A stretch of DNA of 10,284 nucleotides from Spirochaetaceae bacterium (GCA_031280455.1 JAITGR010000141.1:1-10284); one strand, 5' to 3'; counted from the stretch's first letter, positions 1 through 6,465 are shown. The notes: generated from the sequence alone by a model not told the origin. Translations and numbers: made by a program.

Positions 1-458
1 TGGCGCGCCATCCATGGCGGCTTATCCTCCCGGTGGTCGGCGCGCGGCGTTTCCCCTGCTTGGGGGGTAGCGTTTGCGGCAGGGCTGGAGCGAGGGGGGC
101 ATCCCCCCAACTGATTCAATAAGTTGTTGATAGGGTGGGCTTTTCCATATTCCCTTATATTGCTCCCCCGCAATCCCCTATGGTACACTCCGTTCAGGAG
201 GCAAAAGGCAAGTATGATTAGGCCGATGGAGACAAATGGAGAATTGAAAATGGGGAGTGGAGAATGAATAAACCAATTTTCAATTCTCATTTCTCAACTT
301 TCAATTTATATAATGGACCCGCTTTCAACCCTGAAGTGCAACACCCAGCCCCCCCAGCCCCTAAGAGGGAGCGGTGCCCAAAGTGAACCTGCCGAACAAA
401 TCCGTACATTTTCGCCCGCCCCCCTGCGGGAGCCCCCTGCGGCGGACGGCGCAGAACG
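1..458. other. Non-coding region downstream of cheB with short hairpins
   Basis: I see no convincing gene in this 458-base stretch beyond the cheB stop codon. It holds a CGCCAT-CC-ATGGCG mini-palindrome at 6-19, the same word found in the repeat array between cheR and uxuA. It also holds a G6-CAT-C6 hairpin at 94-108, a short ATTGC/GCAAT hairpin at 159-174, and a longer inverted repeat at 239-288. A Shine-Dalgarno-like AGGAGG at 196-201 precedes an ATG at 214, but that frame closes after 17 codons. No T-rich intrinsic terminator for cheB is evident. The left edge is cut by the window, so a gene could begin just beyond it. Confidence 0.6.
239..288. repeat. 13-bp perfect inverted repeat, purine/pyrimidine biased
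   Basis: The arms GAGAATTGAAAAT (239-251) and ATTTTCAATTCTC (276-288) are exact reverse complements separated by 24 bases. The left side and loop are purine-rich (GGGGAGTGGAGAATGAATAA), and the right side continues as CATTTCTCAACTTTCAATT, which echoes the arm again. There is no T tract directly after it, so it is not a typical intrinsic terminator. It is downstream of cheB and may be a dispersed intergenic repeat. Confidence 0.6.
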
Positions 459-1571
459 CTACAAACGCCCCCGCTTAGCCGCTTCACTAATACGCTGCCC
501 CATACGCTCCAGCGGCACCTGCTCCATCACATACCCCAATTCGTACGCGACACGCGGCATACCATACACAACCGACGTCGCCTCATCCTGCCCCAATGTA
601 AGACCGCCCTCACGATAAATAGTCCCCAACTGAGTCGACCCGTCCTTACCCATACCAGTCATAATCACACCCAGCACATGATTCTGGAACACCACTGCCG
701 CGGACGCGAACAACACATCAGCCGACGGCTTGTGCCCGCACACAGGCGGCGCGGACGACAGACGCGCGAAAGCGCGCCCGTCGCGCTTTTCGACCTCCAG
801 ATGAGCCGCCCCCCGCGCAATAACAATACGCCCTGCGGACAACTCCACACCATCAGACGCTTCAATAACATCAAGCGGACAAATCTTATCCAGACTACGG
901 GCAAACTCCTTGGTAAAACCCTCCGGCATATGCTGAACAACACACACCGGCACCTTCAAGTCAGCGTCTATGGTAGAAAACACCACCCGCAGCGCGTCCG
1001 GCCCCCCCGTCGAGACACCAATACAAATAAGTTCGATTTTACCCGTCCGCCGAACCGGCGTAACCAGCCGCCGCTCCCCGGCAACACCTGCGGCAGACTT
1101 GCCATCCGCCAGCAATTTTACCGGCGGCTTTTTCTTAAAATACTTTCGGAACCGATTCCCGTACCCAAACAATTTTTCGACAACCTGGTCTTTGACCGAC
1201 GCAATATTCAAACTCTCGGAACCAGACGGCTTTTGAACAAAATCACTCGCCCCCAAAGAAAGCGCCTCAATCGTAACAGCGGCCCCCTTTTCAGCAATAG
1301 ACGACAGCACAACCACCGGAATCTTGATACCCGCCGCCTTACGCCGCCGCAGAAATTCGATACCGTTCATCACCGGCATTTCAATATCCAGAACAATAAC
1401 ATCGACATCCAAAAGCGGCAATTTTTCCAGCGCCTCGGCACCATTCGCCGCCGACCCCGCGACACGCAGCCCCTTGGTAGCGTTAATCATTTTACCCACA
1501 AGATTACGCATCAAAGCCGAATCATCAACAACCAAAACAGAAAGACTATCCATACCACCCACGCTTACCAT
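459..1571 (-). CDS. cheB: Chemotaxis response regulator protein-glutamate methylesterase CheB
   Basis: CheB removes methyl groups from (and deamidates) glutamate sites of chemoreceptors in the cytoplasm, and is activated by phosphorylation from CheA. The N-terminal receiver domain shows the acidic pair in VLVVDDSALMR, the phospho-acceptor Asp in VIVLDIEMPVMNG and the Lys in FVQKPSG. A linker of about 40 residues leads to the esterase domain. Its catalytic triad is visible as Ser in GVSTGGP, His in VVQHMPEG and Asp in GMGKDGS. The ATG at 1571 overlaps the cheR stop as TGATG, which points to translational coupling. A second ATG at 1553 gives a protein starting MDSLSVLVV that places the phospho-acceptor at residue 56, as in enteric CheB, so 1553 is an equally credible start. 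The length (370 or 364 residues) is normal to slightly long for the family because of the linker. Identity is certain; only the start is open. Confidence 0.97.
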   Translation of the reverse strand: MVSVGGMDSLSVLVVDDSALMRNLVGKMINATKGLRVAGSAANGAEALEKLPLLDVDVIVLDIEMPVMNGIEFLRRRKAAGIKIPVVVLSSIAEKGAAVTIEALSLGASDFVQKPSGSESLNIASVKDQVVEKLFGYGNRFRKYFKKKPPVKLLADGKSAAGVAGERRLVTPVRRTGKIELICIGVSTGGPDALRVVFSTIDADLKVPVCVVQHMPEGFTKEFARSLDKICPLDVIEASDGVELSAGRIVIARGAAHLEVEKRDGRAFARLSSAPPVCGHKPSADVLFASAAVVFQNHVLGVIMTGMGKDGSTQLGTIYREGGLTLGQDEATSVVYGMPRVAYELGYVMEQVPLERMGQRISEAAKRGRL

Positions 1572-2395
1572 CAAGCAACCCACTTTTTATAAAGCGTAGC
1601 CCACTGCGTCTTCACAAATTCAAACTTTGTGTTCATCGCAAACAAAGATTCGCTGTGACCAATATACAAAAATGCCTTATTAGCCATAGAATTCCAAAAA
1701 TGATTCACCACCTGCGTCTGCACCGCCTCGTCAAAATAAATCAGCACATTACGACAAAACACAACATCAAAATTGCGCCAGGTAGACAAATTGATAAGAT
1801 TATGATAGTCAAAGCGAACCTTTGATTTAATGCTATCCTTAACCTTGTAACCATTTTCCAGCTTGTCAAAATACTTTTCCAGATACGCATCAGGAATGCC
1901 GACAATACGGTCAGCCGCGTAAAAGCCTTCTTTGGCCGTCATAAGACACTTCAAACTTAAATCACTCGCCACAATATCGAATTTCCACGGCGCCGGCAGC
2001 TTTTCATTCAGCAGCATAGCAATCGAGTACGGCTCCTCGCCTGTCGAGCAGCCGGCACTCCAAATATGCAGACACGGCTCGGAACCCGGCCGTTTAGCGG
2101 CAATAATTTCGGGAAGCACAAATTTCTCCAGCGCCGAAAAATGCGGCAAATTCCTAAAAAAACTCGTAAGATTAGTTGTAATTGCGTCCAGAAAACGCTT
2201 TAATTCGTCAGCATCCGCGCTAATCGCCTTAAAATAGTCCCCGACCGACACCGATTTTTGCTGACGCAGCCGCTCCCGCAGCCGCCCCTCCAGAATAGAG
2301 CGGTTATTCGCGGTAAAGACAATACCGCTTTCCTTATAAATGAGCTTTTTATAACATTCAAAATCGGCATCCGAAAAAAACGACACATCGGGCAT
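1571..2395 (-). CDS. cheR: Chemotaxis protein methyltransferase CheR
   Basis: CheR transfers methyl groups from S-adenosylmethionine to glutamates of chemoreceptors, opposing CheB. The 274-residue protein has the short N-terminal helical domain followed by the methyltransferase fold. Visible family marks are TNLTSFFRN at about residues 74-82, the SAM-binding WSAGCSTGEEPYSIAM at about 112-127, CRNVLIYF at about 214-221 and IGHSESL near 245. I chose the ATG at 2395 (MPDVSFFSDADF). An in-frame TTG at 2425 would add ten residues, but it falls just inside a good promoter. No Shine-Dalgarno sequence precedes the ATG. cheB follows with overlapping codons, so the two are one operon. No receptor or cheA/W/Y gene is in the window, so the pair sits apart from any core chemotaxis operon. 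Confidence 0.97.
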   Translation of the reverse strand: MPDVSFFSDADFECYKKLIYKESGIVFTANNRSILEGRLRERLRQQKSVSVGDYFKAISADADELKRFLDAITTNLTSFFRNLPHFSALEKFVLPEIIAAKRPGSEPCLHIWSAGCSTGEEPYSIAMLLNEKLPAPWKFDIVASDLSLKCLMTAKEGFYAADRIVGIPDAYLEKYFDKLENGYKVKDSIKSKVRFDYHNLINLSTWRNFDVVFCRNVLIYFDEAVQTQVVNHFWNSMANKAFLYIGHSESLFAMNTKFEFVKTQWATLYKKWVA

Positions 2396-2402
2396 GGCAA
2401 AA

Positions 2403-2432
2403 ACTGTACCATATCCAGGCCGCAACTGTCAA
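2403..2432 (-). promoter_or_regulatory. Candidate sigma70-type promoter for cheR-cheB
   Basis: Read on the minus strand, a perfect TTGACA (2432-2427) is followed after 18 bases by TACAGT (2408-2403; 4 of 6 matches to TATAAT). Only seven bases separate the -10 box from the cheR ATG at 2395. Transcription would then start at or very near the start codon, giving a leaderless or nearly leaderless message. This fits the absence of a ribosome binding site. The start site is inferred. Confidence 0.5.
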
Positions 2433-2569
2433 TGCGCGGTAAAGAACATGCCGGAAATACGGGCGCATACCCGCCGTAGGCGGGTACCGGGCTATCCGCT
2501 CCAATCTTTTTGCCTCTGGCAAAAAGTATTTCCGCTTCTATCCCTTGCGCGGCGCAAAAACGGCCTCCG

Positions 2570-2650
2570 TGCCGTTTTTGCTTATGCAGTTTGCGCTACG
2601 CGAAAACTGCACACTTGGACACCAGCCGCCCTCCATGGCGGCACCATCCA
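2570..2650. repeat. Hairpin module 0 (81 bp), carrying the 71-bp duplicate
   Basis: The module opens with TGCCGTTTTT, aligned to TGGCGTTTTG of the next modules. It carries an imperfect TGCAGTTT...AAACTGCA hairpin (2585-2611) and closes with GGCACCATCCA. Bases 2571-2641 recur at 2841-2911 with one difference (C at 2631, G at 2901). Confidence 0.7.
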
Positions 2651-2748
2651 TGGCGTTTTGGTTAGCGTTTAGTTTATGCAAAGCGTAAACTAAACCAAGG
2701 CCGCAAAGCGGCCTTGCCAAATCCCAGCGGCATCCATGCCGCCATCCA
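2651..2748. repeat. Hairpin module 1 (98 bp)
   Basis: The borders are TGGCGTTTTG at the left and GCATCCATGCCGCCATCC at the right. Inside are a first hairpin TTTAGTTTA-TGCAAAGCG-TAAACTAAA (2668-2694) and a second hairpin AAGGCCGC-AAA-GCGGCCTT (2697-2715). The next module shares this order of parts. Confidence 0.7.
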
Positions 2749-2839
2749 TGGCGTTTTGACCTTGCTGTAGTTTAAGCAAAGCGTAAACGACAAGCCCAAA
2801 GTGCGCAGCACTTTGGGCAGGCATCCATGCCGCCATCCG
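2749..2839. repeat. Hairpin module 2 (91 bp)
   Basis: It has the same left border TGGCGTTTTG and right border GCATCCATGCCGCCATCC as module 1. The first hairpin keeps the GTTTA/TAAAC inner stem and loop AGCAAAGCG (2770-2788), while the outer stem is CTTG/CAAG. The second hairpin is GCCCAAAGTGC-GCA-GCACTTTGGGC (2794-2818), unrelated in sequence to its counterpart in module 1 but again fully paired. Confidence 0.7.
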
Positions 2840-2920
2840 AGCCGTTTTTGCTTATGCAGTTTGCGCTACGCGAAAACTGCACACTTGGACACCAGCCGCC
2901 GTCCATGGCGGCCAGCCGCC
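2840..2920. repeat. Hairpin module 3 (about 81 bp), second copy of the 71-bp duplicate
   Basis: It begins AGCCGTTTTT, aligned to the left border of the other modules, and contains 2841-2911, which matches 2571-2641 at 70 of 71 positions. The two copies are offset by exactly 270 bases. It ends in a GCCGCC-rich stretch shortly before the uxuA promoter. Confidence 0.7.
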
Positions 2921-2933
2921 GCCCTCCGTTACC

Positions 2934-2963
2934 TTGACAAGGTGTGTGCATCGCTCGTATGCT
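2934..2963 (+). promoter_or_regulatory. Candidate sigma70-type promoter for uxuA
   Basis: A perfect TTGACA (2934-2939) is followed after 18 bases by TATGCT (2958-2963; 4 of 6 matches to TATAAT). The spacing is the same as at the cheR promoter. Transcription would start near 2970, leaving a leader of about 170 bases that spans the palindromic block. The -10 box overlaps the first copy of the 13-base direct repeat. Confidence 0.5.
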
Positions 2964-3118
2964 AATGTTCTAAAGAAGCACTGATTAAACGCCAACGAGC
3001 ATTCGCCATGTATGGCGCAATCAGTGCTTCTTACCCGTAATTGCGTAATGAAATGAGCAATTACAAAGGGCAACGCTGATTAGATTCGATTTAATCAGCG
3101 TTGCCCTAATGTTCTAAA
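2962..3118. repeat. Palindromic block flanked by 13-bp direct repeats (MITE-like)
   Basis: CTAATGTTCTAAA occurs at 2962-2974 and again at 3106-3118. The 131 bases between hold three inverted repeats. These are a 14-bp one (2973-2986 with 3019-3032), which encloses CGCCAT-GT-ATGGCG (3004-3017), an 8-bp GTAATTGC/GCAATTAC (3037-3064) and a 16-bp one (3067-3082 with 3092-3107). The block ends are related in inverted orientation (GAAGCACTGATTAA at the left, GCAACGCTGATTAA on the opposite strand at the right). This resembles a small non-autonomous element with a duplicated target, though 13 bases would be a long duplication. Confidence 0.6.
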
Positions 3119-3143
3119 CACAGTTTGTTTTGTGGGGGCGTTT

Positions 3144-4214
3144 ATGAAGATGACTTTTAGGTGGTTCGGCCCCAAAGATGATTGTATCACTTTGGAGCAG
3201 ATTCGGCAGATTCCGGGGCGGCCGGGTGTGGTGGGGACTTTGTATGGTATTCCCGCGGGGGAGGTCTGGCCGAAGGAGCAGATTGCGGAGCTTAAATCGC
3301 TGGTGAACGCGGCGGGGCTTTCGCTTGAGGTTATTGAGAGTGTCAACATTCACGACGCTATCAAGACTGGCGCGCCGGAGCGCGACCGGTGTATAGAAAA
3401 CTATATCACGACGATTAAGCATTTGAGTGAGGCCGGGGTTAAGGTGATTTGCTATAACTTTATGCCTGTTTTCGACTGGACGCGCAGTGATTTGTTTAAG
3501 CCGCTCGAGGATGGTTCTACGGCGCTTTCGTATGAACAGAGTGTTATTGATAAGATTGATCCCGAAAATATTGCGGAAACTATCGCTAAAAGTTCGCGGG
3601 GGTTTTTGATGCCGGGCTGGGAGCCTGAGCGTATGGAGCGGCTGAAGGAGTTGTTCGCCGCGTACAAGGATGTAACCGAGGAGAAGCTGGTTGCTAACTT
3701 TAAGTATTTCCTGAATGCGATTATGCCTGCCTGCGAAAAACATCATGTAAAAATGGCTGTGCATCCCGACGACCCGCCATGGGAGATTTTTGGTTTGCCG
3801 CGTATTGTGCGTAACGCGCAGGATGTCCGGCGTTTGTTCTCGCTGGCTGATAGTCCGTACAACGGCCTGACGCTGTGTACTGGTTGTTTCGGCGCAAATC
3901 CTGATAACGATATTCCGGCTATGATTCGCGAGTTTGGGCCGCGTATTCATTTTACGCATGTGCGTAATGTAAAGATTCACGCGCGCGGCAACTTTAACGA
4001 GGTGTCCCACCTTTCTGCTGACGGCAGCCTTGATGTGTACGAAATTATGAAGGCGTACTACGACATTGGGTTTACCGGCTACATTCGTCCTGACCATGGC
4101 CGTATGATTTGGAATGAGCAGGGGCGTCCCGGGTACGGTTTGTATGACCGTGCGCTGGGTATCGCGTACCTGAATGGTTTGTGGGAAGCGCTGCGTAAGG
4201 GTGGCGGCCGCTAA
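3144..4214 (+). CDS. uxuA: Mannonate dehydratase UxuA
   Basis: UxuA dehydrates D-mannonate to 2-keto-3-deoxy-D-gluconate (EC 4.2.1.8) in the glucuronate branch of hexuronate breakdown, in the cytoplasm. The 356-residue protein begins MKMTFRWFGPKDD, a typical start for the family, which together with a GGGGG stretch about six bases upstream decides the ATG at 3144 over the GTG at 3132. Diagnostic motifs include LEQIRQIPG near the N-terminus, HPDDPPWEIFGLPR at about 207-220, LCTGCFGANPDND at about 244-256, HFTHVRN at about 269-275 and IRPDHGRMIW near 314-323. The family binds a divalent metal through His, Cys and Asp side chains, and candidates are His207, Cys248, His272 and Asp317. The length is close to that of bacterial homologues. 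No uxaC, uxuB, kdgK or transporter gene lies in the window. Many codons end in T, unlike the GC-rich gene that follows. Confidence 0.96.
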   Translation: MKMTFRWFGPKDDCITLEQIRQIPGRPGVVGTLYGIPAGEVWPKEQIAELKSLVNAAGLSLEVIESVNIHDAIKTGAPERDRCIENYITTIKHLSEAGVKVICYNFMPVFDWTRSDLFKPLEDGSTALSYEQSVIDKIDPENIAETIAKSSRGFLMPGWEPERMERLKELFAAYKDVTEEKLVANFKYFLNAIMPACEKHHVKMAVHPDDPPWEIFGLPRIVRNAQDVRRLFSLADSPYNGLTLCTGCFGANPDNDIPAMIREFGPRIHFTHVRNVKIHARGNFNEVSHLSADGSLDVYEIMKAYYDIGFTGYIRPDHGRMIWNEQGRPGYGLYDRALGIAYLNGLWEALRKGGGR

Positions 4215-4261
4215 ATATAGCGTCCGCTAGGGAAGCGCTGATTGGCGGCTAAGGTGTGGTG

Positions 4262-5404
4262 ATGCGGAAGGGTACGCAGTTAATTCACAACGGGCACGAC
4301 TACGACGAGCACACGGGCGCGCTGGGGGTGCCGGTGGTGCAGACGTCGACGTTTGCCCAGCTTGATATTGAAGGGCGACAGGAGTTCGACTACGCGCGTT
4401 CCGGTAATCCTACGCGCAAGGCGCTGGAAGAGACTATCGCGCTCTTGGAAGGGGGCGCGGCGGGTTACGCATTTTCCAGCGGCATTGCCGCCGCCGCGTC
4501 TGTGCTGGGTATGTTTGCCGCCGGCGACCACATTATCAGCGCGGAGGACATTTACGGCGGCACCTACCGGCTGTTCAACGTGTTCTTCAAGCGCTGGGGG
4601 CTGGAACACAGCGCCGTGGACGCATCCAGCATCGACAACCTGAAGGCGGCGCTTAAACCGAACACCCGCGCGCTGTTTTTGGAAACGCCGTCGAACCCGC
4701 TTCTTAAAATCACCGACTTGCGCGCCGCGGCGGACTTTGCCCGCGAAAACGGCCTTATCACCATTGTTGACAATACGTTTATGACGCCGTACCTGCAGCG
4801 TCCGCTCGAACTGGGCTGCGACATTGTCCTTCATTCGGCAACCAAATTCCTGGGCGGCCACAGCGACGTCATACTCGGCCTTGCCGCCGTCCGCACCCGC
4901 GAGCTGGGAAAACGGCTGTACGCCGTGCAAAATTCCTTTGGCGCGGTGCCCGGGCCGTGGGATGTATTTTTGGTGCTGCGGGGGATAAAAACCCTTAAAG
5001 TACGGCTGGAAGAAGCGCAAAAAACGGCGCGCGCGCTGGCGGAATTCCTGGGCGGCCACCCGCATGTCCGCGCGGTCTACTACCCGGCTCTGGCGGGGCA
5101 CCCGGGCTGTGATGTGCACGCGGCGCAGGCCGGCGGTGCGGGCGCGGTGCTTTCCTTCAAAACCGACACGGCAGAGCGCGCGCGGCGCTTTCTCGCGGCC
5201 TCCCGTCTTGCGGCGGCGGCGGTGAGTCTGGGCGGTGTCGAAACTATCATCAGCTATCCGGTACGCATGAGCCACGCCGCCATGCCGGCTGTGGAACGGG
5301 AACGGCTGGGTATCAGCGACACGCTTATCCGCGTATCGCCCGGCATGGAAGACGCGGACGACCTCATCGAAGACTTTAGCCAGGCCTTGGCCGGTAATCA
5401 GTAG
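4262..5404 (+). CDS. PLP-dependent trans-sulfuration enzyme (cystathionine gamma-synthase / beta- or gamma-lyase family)
   Basis: This is a 380-residue member of the Cys/Met metabolism PLP enzyme family, cytoplasmic and normally tetrameric. Seen in the sequence are YARSGNPTR (PLP phosphate contact region), AFSSGIAA, ETPSNPLLKI, VDNTFMTPYLQ with the cofactor-ring Asp, and SATKFLGGHSD with the Schiff-base lysine at residue 195. The C-terminal substrate segment SLGGVETIISYP...MSHAAMP is also visible. The subtype (metB, metC or a gamma-lyase) cannot be settled from motifs alone; the SYP...MSHAAMP segment leans toward a lyase-like member. The ATG at 4262 follows AAGG by seven bases; two GTG codons just before it are in frame but less likely. 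It starts 47 bases after uxuA and may be cotranscribed with it. It is much richer in GCG/GCC codons than uxuA. Confidence 0.93.
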   Translation: MRKGTQLIHNGHDYDEHTGALGVPVVQTSTFAQLDIEGRQEFDYARSGNPTRKALEETIALLEGGAAGYAFSSGIAAAASVLGMFAAGDHIISAEDIYGGTYRLFNVFFKRWGLEHSAVDASSIDNLKAALKPNTRALFLETPSNPLLKITDLRAAADFARENGLITIVDNTFMTPYLQRPLELGCDIVLHSATKFLGGHSDVILGLAAVRTRELGKRLYAVQNSFGAVPGPWDVFLVLRGIKTLKVRLEEAQKTARALAEFLGGHPHVRAVYYPALAGHPGCDVHAAQAGGAGAVLSFKTDTAERARRFLAASRLAAAAVSLGGVETIISYPVRMSHAAMPAVERERLGISDTLIRVSPGMEDADDLIEDFSQALAGNQ

Positions 5405-5421
5405 CCGCTCAAAATCAAGCC

Positions 5422-6465
5422 CTACGGATAGCGCTTTCTAAAACCCGCAGTGCGGGCGGCGGCGGTGGTGGACAGCGGCGAGGAATGGCCGCGTTCAAAA
5501 TACCGGAACGCCAGACCTGCCACCATTGCCCCGTTGTCGCCGCACAGGCGCGCGGGCGGGAATATGGCGTGAATGTCGCCGCGTCCGGCAAGCCGCGCCC
5601 GCAGGTACGAGTTGGCCGCCACCCCGCCGCCTGAAACCACCGTGGAAATGCCGGTGTCCTCTACCACGCGAAAAAGCGCCCGCAGCAAAATCTCTACGGC
5701 CGTCCGCTGAAACGACGCGGCAATATCGGCCAACGCGGTGTCCGGCGAGCCGGTTTTGACGCGGAACAATTCCAACTGATGCACCACCGCCGTTTTTAGG
5801 CCGGAGTACGAAACGTCATAACGGTGGTCGCCCTTGTGCAAATTCGGCAGGGGAAAGCGAAACGCATTCGGGTCGCCTTTGGCCGCCAACTCGTCGATGC
5901 AGCGCCCGCCCGGGTAGCCCAGGCCGTAAAACTTCGACACTTTGTCAAACGCTTCCCCGGCGGCATCGTCTATCGTCGTGCCAAGCACTTCGATGCGGTC
6001 AAAGTCGTCCGCGCGGCAGATAATGGTGTGGCCGCCTGACACAAGCAGGCCGATAAACGGATACTCTGGCGGCGGCGCGGCACTGGTTTCGGCGGGGAAG
6101 CGCAGGGTCGAGGCGTACAAGTGGGCAAGAATGTGATTGCACGCGAGAAACGGCACGCGGCGCGCCCAGGAAAAAGCCTTGGCAAACTCCAGCCCCACAA
6201 GCAGCGAGCCGGAAAGTCCCGGCTCCGCGGTCGCCGCCACCCCGTCGATGCCAGCCGCATCCAGCCCTGCCGTCTGCAGCGCTTCGCGGACGACCGGCAA
6301 AATCCACTCCACATGCTTGCGGCTGGCTATCTCCGGCACGACGCCCGCGTAGCGCGCGTGAAACGGCACCTGCGAGAGCACCACGTCCGACAAAATGAGC
6401 CGGCCGTCTTCGACCACCGCCGCCGCGCATTCGTCGCACGAGGTTTCTATGCCGAGAATTTTCAC
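5422..6465 (-). CDS. tsaD: tRNA N6-adenosine threonylcarbamoyltransferase TsaD
   Basis: TsaD (older names Gcp, YgjD; once misnamed a glycoprotease) transfers threonylcarbamoyl from threonylcarbamoyl-AMP to A37 of tRNAs that read ANN codons, working with TsaB and TsaE. The 347-residue protein starts at a GTG giving (M)[16 protein letters not shown]. It shows [11 protein letters not shown], the metal-binding NHILAH with histidines at 111 and 115 exactly as in the E. coli enzyme, and LLVSGGHT. Further in are [35 protein letters not shown] and the C-terminal [10 protein letters not shown] with the last metal ligand. The frame extends further upstream to 6624, but that part runs through the atpB tail and lacks family similarity. 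The start overlaps the atpB stop as GTGA, so translation is probably coupled. It is the last gene of the operon and converges on the trans-sulfuration gene. Confidence 0.96.
   Translation of the reverse strand: MKILGIETSCDECAAAVVEDGRLILSDVVLSQVPFHARYAGVVPEIASRKHVEWILPVVREALQTAGLDAAGIDGVAATAEPGLSGSLLVGLEFAKAFSWARRVPFLACNHILAHLYASTLRFPAETSAAPPPEYPFIGLLVSGGHTIICRADDFDRIEVLGTTIDDAAGEAFDKVSKFYGLGYPGGRCIDELAAKGDPNAFRFPLPNLHKGDHRYDVSYSGLKTAVVHQLELFRVKTGSPDTALADIAASFQRTAVEILLRALFRVVEDTGISTVVSGGGVAANSYLRARLAGRGDIHAIFPPARLCGDNGAMVAGLAFRYFERGHSSPLSTTAAARTAGFRKRYP
5440..5456 (-). terminator. Weak intrinsic terminator inside the 3' end of tsaD
   Basis: Read on the minus strand, CCCGC-ACT-GCGGG is followed at once by TTTT (5443-5440). 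The stem has five GC-rich pairs and the T tract is short. It lies within the last codons of tsaD, where the convergent gap of only 17 bases leaves no room for a terminator. Confidence 0.35.

Larger units (their letters stand above)
2466..2920. repeat. Array of compact hairpins with distinct stems and short loops
   Basis: Many perfect inverted repeats with mostly 2-6 base loops follow one another. They are TACCCGCC/GGCGGGTA (2468-2486), CTTTTTGCC/GGCAAAAAG (2506-2526), TTGCGC/GCGCAA (2545-2557), GCAAAAACGGC/GCCGTTTTTGC (2554-2581), TTTAGTTTA/TAAACTAAA (2668-2694), AAGGCCGC/GCGGCCTT (2697-2715), GGCAT/ATGCC (2729-2740 and 2820-2831), CGCCAT/ATGGCG (2740-2753) and GCCCAAAGTGC/GCACTTTGGGC (2794-2818). 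Each stem has its own sequence, so these are not copies of one palindrome. None is followed by a clear T tract. Function is unknown. Confidence 0.8.
2396..3143. other. Divergent cheR-uxuA intergenic region rich in hairpins
   Basis: This 748-base gap contains no credible gene. The reading frames present, such as one on the minus strand at 2852-3073, run through repeats and show no family features. From left to right it holds the cheR promoter, a hairpin array (2466-2920) with four tandem modules, a plus-strand promoter (2934-2963), and a palindromic block flanked by 13-base direct repeats (2962-3118). The ribosome binding site and start codon of uxuA follow. The array lies between the two outward-facing promoters, so neither of them would transcribe it. 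Confidence 0.7.

Noticed and set aside
94..108. G6-CAT-C6 hairpin as a cheB terminator
   Set aside because: It lies about 350 bases beyond the cheB stop and is not followed by a T tract on the minus strand.
214..267. 17-codon frame after AGGAGG and AAAAGG
   Set aside because: The ribosome binding context is attractive, but the peptide is very short, its end lies in the inverted repeat, and no promoter with good spacing is seen. It could be a remnant of a truncated gene.
678..1592. Long plus-strand frame (304 codons) opposite cheB
   Set aside because: It is antisense to a certain cheB gene, with a protein rich in Arg, His and Asn typical of a shadow frame.
2651..2839. Integron attC sites
   Set aside because: attC sites carry RYYYAAC at the outer 5' end and GTTRRRY at the outer 3' end. 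Here the hairpins begin with GTT and end with AAC, no cassette genes lie between the modules, and no integrase gene is seen.
2570..2920. CRISPR array
   Set aside because: The conserved parts are not regularly spaced identical repeats with unique spacers, the variable parts are self-complementary, and no cas gene is present.
2852..3073. 73-residue open frame on the minus strand
   Set aside because: It runs through the repeat modules and the palindromic block, has no ribosome binding site or family features, and its end is coded by the duplicated repeat.
3114..4097. Long minus-strand frame (327 codons) opposite uxuA
   Set aside because: It mirrors the codon structure of uxuA, has no recognisable domain and lacks a ribosome binding site.
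4280..5275. Long minus-strand frame (331 codons) opposite the trans-sulfuration gene
   Set aside because: It is an Arg-rich shadow of a GC-rich gene with no family features.
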